Position numbers and translations under genes: made by a program
Notes under the pieces: generated by a model
Seen by the model: the letters and a program-made list of their open reading frames with translations, nothing else
What the model was told of the DNA's origin: nothing
Databases searched by the model: none
In this document: positions 60,972 to 64,000 of the stretch, piece after piece
Layout: each line of letters starts with the position of its first letter
Position numbering within the stretch: position 1 is the stretch's first letter
Assembly (NCBI GenBank): GCA_963277665.1
Contig: OY728130.1
Location: 1,360,020,393-1,360,084,392 of the forward strand
Length of the DNA stretch: 64,000 nt
Origin: Viscum album
Lineage: Eukaryota; Streptophyta; Magnoliopsida; Santalales; Viscaceae
Direction of reading: 5' to 3'

Positions 60972-61199
60972 TGAAGTGCACTGTGTTGCATTTGTTGTCG
61001 ATGAGGCATGAAGTTGTCTTGGAATGAATGGATGTCAAGGAGTCAAGATGTGAATGTCAAAGGATGTGATGGTGATGGTGGTGAAGGAGAATGGCCATGG
61101 TACTAAGATGCATGTCACTTAGGAGATTCACTAAGTGGTATTGGAAATTATGGTTGAAACATTCTCCATGAAAATCTAACGATTGCTGAGCTGCTCTTT

Positions 61200-61399
61200 A
61201 AGTTCATAGAACTTGTATCCTGATGATACAAAGTCACAACATTGATTGAAGACCATGCATTGTCTTCACAATGCATGAGGAGTTGAAAGGAGTTCCATCC
61301 ACAACTACTAAGTGGATGATGTGCATTAATGAAGTCCATGCACTATCACTTAGTGCATGTGAACATGAAGATGATCCAATTGATCTCTGATTAGATCAA
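61200..61399. repeat. Five conserved hairpins in the right LTR
   Basis: Stems at 61200-61205/61209-61214, 61213-61219/61225-61231, 61254-61263/61268-61277, 61337-61345/61351-61359 and 61380-61386/61393-61399. All stem bases equal those of the left element. Loops of the second and third hairpin differ (CTGAT versus AACTG; CTTC versus AGTG). Confidence 0.82.
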
Positions 61400-61659
61400 T
61401 AAAGAACATTGAAGATTATAAGTGATTCAGGAGTTCGATTGATGAAGATGAACCTTTTGAATTCCATATCCTAAGTGAAGATCATTTGAGGAGAAGAAAT
61501 GGAGGAATTCTTAAGAAGAAGAAGAAGAAAGGAAGAAGGCTTGAAGTGGATTGGCATTTGGTACTTGATATGGCTTGATTTCATGGAGGAGTTTGTTTTT
61601 TTACAAAGTCTTATTCAAGACTTAGCCAAAACAATTGGCTAGCCCGTGGACACCTTGAG

Positions 61660-62260
61660 GGTTCAACCCCAAGGCACATGTGGGCCTAAGGCGCCACGCC
61701 CAAGGGGGAACCCGTGGGGAGAGCCCAGGGCGGCAGGACGCACCCAAGACACCGCAGAGGCGCTGGGGCATGCCCGGAGGAGCGCATAGTGGGCGCATAG
61801 CGCGCCCGTGTGTGCATAGTGGGCGCCAGTGGCGCGCCCGAGTGGCAGAGGTGGGCGCAAGAGCGCGCCCGCTAAGAGAACTCGGTGCGGGGCAGCACCG
61901 AGAGGGGAGAAGTGCAACTAAGCGTTGGATGGCAGCGGCATATTAATAAACCGCGGAAAATCCGCGGAAGGATTCGATGTGGGACGCGGAAAAATTCCCG
62001 GGAGCAAATCTCGGCCGCACGATTGATCGCGCGCCAGATCTCCGTCGCTCATCGCATCCCGCGCGAGATCTCCAGATCGCGGCCGTCCGATGTATTTCAA
62101 ATGCCGCATCCAACGGCCCACCGTTCATCCTCTTCCTCAAGCCATGGCGAAGCCTCCCTGCGAGCCTCCGTCGAACCAGGAGCAACCCGAGCACTGAAGT
62201 CGAGCTCCCGGCTGTCTCTCTCGAAGCCGAAGGCACCCTCGTGCTCGTCTGGCCATAACT
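61660..62260 (+). other. GC-rich, CpG-dense segment of the right LTR
   Basis: Counterpart of 5740-6370. Contains GGGCGCG-type repeats at 61790-61875. Overlapping frames on both strands, up to 169 codons, are due to the low frequency of AT-rich stop codons. Confidence 0.75.
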
Positions 62261-62473
62261 AACAGTACCATGCACAAAAAGAGTCGTGCATGCATTCAAT
62301 GAGAGAATTCGGTCGAGGCCAAAGCAACCGAAGGTGCGAGGCCATGATTGATTGATGATTTGCATGGATAAAGGCCATGCATGTGTTTTCATGCACAAGA
62401 ACGTGAAGAAAGGGCATAAATGGAACCCGCGTGAATAGAGAGAAGAAAACAAGATTTAAGGAAATCTTGAAAT

Positions 62474-62488
62474 CCCGAAATCTTCGGG
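62474..62488. promoter_or_regulatory. CCCGAA-n3-TTCGGG dyad
   Basis: Same arms as at 5483-5497 with a different spacer (ATC here; ACT in sense orientation there), 44 bases upstream of the TATA box. Confidence 0.55.
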
Positions 62489-62503
62489 AGATTAAAAGAT
62501 ATC

Positions 62504-62511
62504 CCACGTGG
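62504..62511. promoter_or_regulatory. G-box (CCACGTGG)
   Basis: A perfect eight-base palindrome containing the CACGTG core, bound in plants by bZIP and bHLH factors, 21 bases upstream of the TATA box. In the left LTR the corresponding site is altered to CCGCGTGA. Confidence 0.55.
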
Positions 62512-62530
62512 AAGTCTTGAGGATTCTCTG

Positions 62531-62540
62531 CCTATAAAAG
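62531..62540 (+). promoter_or_regulatory. LTR TATA box
   Basis: CCTATAAAAG, a good plant TATA consensus, at the same place as the TTTAAAAG of the left LTR. Predicted start near 62565, giving a leader of about 1.7 kb before the LTR end. Confidence 0.72.
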
Positions 62541-62634
62541 GAGAGCCCATGCTCTCGGTATTGCTTGCTGATGGGCTGATCCTTTGTTGAAAATCCGGAG
62601 TCCCGTGAGAGCACCTTTGCCTCGCGAAGAAGAC

Positions 62635-62880
62635 CTTGAGCGCACCACTTGCGCGGCAGCAGCCCGAAGCCATTCTTGGCTTCGTGTGTTCCTTTTGCGC
62701 ACCTCTTGCGCGAAAGAAGAATTGAGAGGTCCCCTGCGCGCCTTCCCTTTGCGCGACAGGAAGACCCGAGGCAGCCGCAAGCACCTTGCGCGCCCTCGTG
62801 GTTGGTTGAGTCTTGCGCGGCCCTTGCGGCTTAGCACCTTGCGCGGCCCTTGCATCCTTTCACCCCTTGCGCGCCTTCAC
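62635..62880 (+). repeat. CTTGCGCG array
   Basis: Ten or more CTTGCGCG or TTGCGCG motifs in 245 bases, 70 bases downstream of the predicted start. Counterpart of 5015-5350. Confidence 0.78.
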
Positions 62881-62919
62881 TAAGGCAGGGGATCGTATTG
62901 AGAAGACCACACCTACGGG

Positions 62920-63350
62920 TTGTGTACAAGAAGGAGTGGAAGGCCACCACATTTGTGTGTGTGCAAAACAAGAGGAAGGCCGAGGCCTTAGTGCCTTTGT
63001 GTGCCAAGAGAAGTGGAAGACCACCTACGGACAGTGGGTGTGTGCCAAGTGGAGAAGAGGACCCGAGGCATTCATGCCTTGTATGTGCATCAAGTGAAGA
63101 CACATTTTGTGTGTGCAAAATTGAAGAACAACCTACGGGTTAAGGGTGTGCAACAAGAAGTGGGAGAATTGGCCAAGTCTCAAGTGTGTGCAAAGTGAAA
63201 CAAGTGTGTGCAAAAAGACAAATAGGCCGAACCTTAGTGTGTGCAAAAACATTGTGACACTTTGAAGAAGAACAAGACCCACACTCAAGTAGAACACACA
63301 ATTTAAGTGTGTGAACAATTTAAATATAGTGTGTGAAGATAGTGGAGAAG
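62920..63350 (+). repeat. GTGTGTGCAAA array (short version)
   Basis: About 12 copies of GTGTGTGCAA or similar in 430 bases, interspersed with AAGAGGAAGGCCGAGGCC and CCTACGGG motifs. Shorter than the 1.15 kb array of the left LTR. Confidence 0.8.
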
Positions 63351-64000
63351 GTGTGTGCTACAATTGATTACACCCTTTGAGGGTTTATTGCACCAAGAGG
63401 AAGAACAGGAGAGTGGATGCATGCATGCATGCACGTGCACACGTGAACAGAGCCAAATCAGCGGTGTGCATTTCAGTTGTCCAAGACTTGAAGATCTTGA
63501 AGAATTGAGAAGGCCATGCAGTCAGTGCATGAGGAAGAGGAGATGTCATGCACTTAGTGCATGAAGATGATTTGAGTTGAGACTGAGCCAGACTGAAGTG
63601 AAAGATATTGTTTGTCTGAGTTTGCAGTAGATTGAGAAGAGCCTGATCAACAGAAGTGATCAGAAGTTGCTGAGCAAGACCAACAGACCTTATCAGAGGC
63701 TGTTGAAGATTCTTGAAGAAAGAGGCCAGGTCATCCTGAGAAGAAGGAGATAAATCCTGAGCAAGACGAGAAGACCTGTTCACCACAAGTGAGCAGAGGT
63801 ACTGAGCAAGGCCAGCAGCCTTTATCCCAGGCTGCTGAAGATACTTGAAGAGCTAAAGTGAAGAAGAGCTACTCGTGTGACTCGAGGAGCCAAGAGAAGA
63901 CCCTGTGGGACTCAGGGAGAAGAAGTCTTCAGTGGGATTCTGGAGCAGGCCAGTGGGACTCTGGTAACACTGTGTGAAGCAGTATAAAGACCCTCCTGTG
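63351..64000 (+). other. R-U5 end region of the right LTR
   Basis: Mirrors 3350-3840 of the left LTR, including the (GCAT)n palindrome (63417-63445) and GTGGGACTC repeats (63896-63965). The overlapping 133-codon minus frame is not a known protein. A TATAAAG word at 63974-63980 is present in both LTRs but lies far from the predicted start. Confidence 0.7.

Larger units (their letters stand above)
60972..64000 (+). mobile_element. LTR of a second, diverged Sirevirus-like element (truncated by window)
   Basis: Begins TGAAGTGCACTGTGTTGC, inside the gypsy gag, and matches the minus-strand order of the 3038-7160 LTR: hairpins, GC-rich island, dyad, TATA box, GCGC array, GTGTGTGCAAA array, GTGGGACTC repeats. 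By comparison with the left LTR about 310 bases are missing beyond the window end, so the full LTR is near 3.3 kb. Its first 120 bases are roughly 88% identical by eye to the left LTR start, so it is another subfamily. Whether it is a full element or a solo LTR cannot be told here. Confidence 0.9.

Noticed and set aside
61943..62452. 169-codon minus-strand ORF and neighbours in the right LTR
   Set aside because: Overlaps the GC-rich island, dyad and possible promoter; frames on the opposite strand are also open. No motif.
63974..63980. TATAAAG as the main LTR promoter
   Set aside because: The box at 62531-62540 has better consensus and upstream elements conserved in both LTRs; this one lies near the LTR end and would leave almost no R-U5.

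Overview
This 64 kb window looks like nuclear, intergenic DNA of a flowering plant with a transposon-rich genome. I see no host gene, rRNA, functional tRNA or bacterial feature. The evidence is a set of plant-type elements: Ty1/copia retrotransposons with tRNA-iMet primer sites, Ty3/gypsy elements with GGTATCAG-type primer sites and polypurine tracts, an En/Spm (CACTA) transposon with TNP2-type transposase, and a tRNA-derived SINE-like unit, all in AT-rich filler. I cannot name the species.

Layout. (1) 1-7160, minus strand: a very young gag-only retrotransposon with Sirevirus-like features. A partial 3' LTR (1-462), a 2.6 kb internal region holding one intact 607-codon gag gene (1167-2990) and no pol, and a complete 4.1 kb 5' LTR (3038-7160). 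The LTRs differ at 3 of 462 comparable bases. (2) 7161-14174: decayed AT-rich sequence, no gene recognised. (3) 14175-31706: a decayed minus-strand Ty1/copia element (LTRs 14175-15006 and 30906-31706; gag, protease, integrase, RT/RNase H remnants) split by a plus-strand Ty3/gypsy element (17960-27990) with 3.3 kb LTRs that carry a 39-bp minisatellite; its pol has lost the RT and the integrase core. (4) 31707-38540: AT-rich decayed sequence with degenerate repeats and a G-quadruplex candidate. (5) 38541-~54278, plus strand: a decayed CACTA transposon: terminal CACTA motif, subterminal repeats, a 2.3 kb AT-rich stretch, an old gypsy RNase H fragment, broken TNP2 transposase, a DUF4216-like segment, a second broken gene (plant En/Spm transposase-like plus Ulp1/C48-like protease), then a ~180-bp satellite arranged as a 5-monomer, ~903-bp higher-order repeat. 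(6) 54279-60971, minus strand: an internally deleted Ty3/gypsy element (4.6 kb 3' LTR, polypurine tract, last codons of pol, gag zinc knuckles) with a SINE-like insertion. (7) 60972-64000, plus strand: LTR of a second, diverged relative of element (1), inserted into the gypsy gag and cut by the window end.

The most interesting system is the gag-only Sirevirus-like family at both ends. It keeps an intact Gag with two CCHC knuckles, a coiled coil and a candidate LC8-binding motif; several extra polypurine tracts; five hairpins whose stems are unchanged between diverged copies while two loops have changed; and a CCCGAA-n3-TTCGGG dyad 43-44 bp upstream of the TATA box. It would have to borrow protease, integrase and reverse transcriptase from a related autonomous element. 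All reading-frame and homology statements come from reading the sequence by eye; no search was run.
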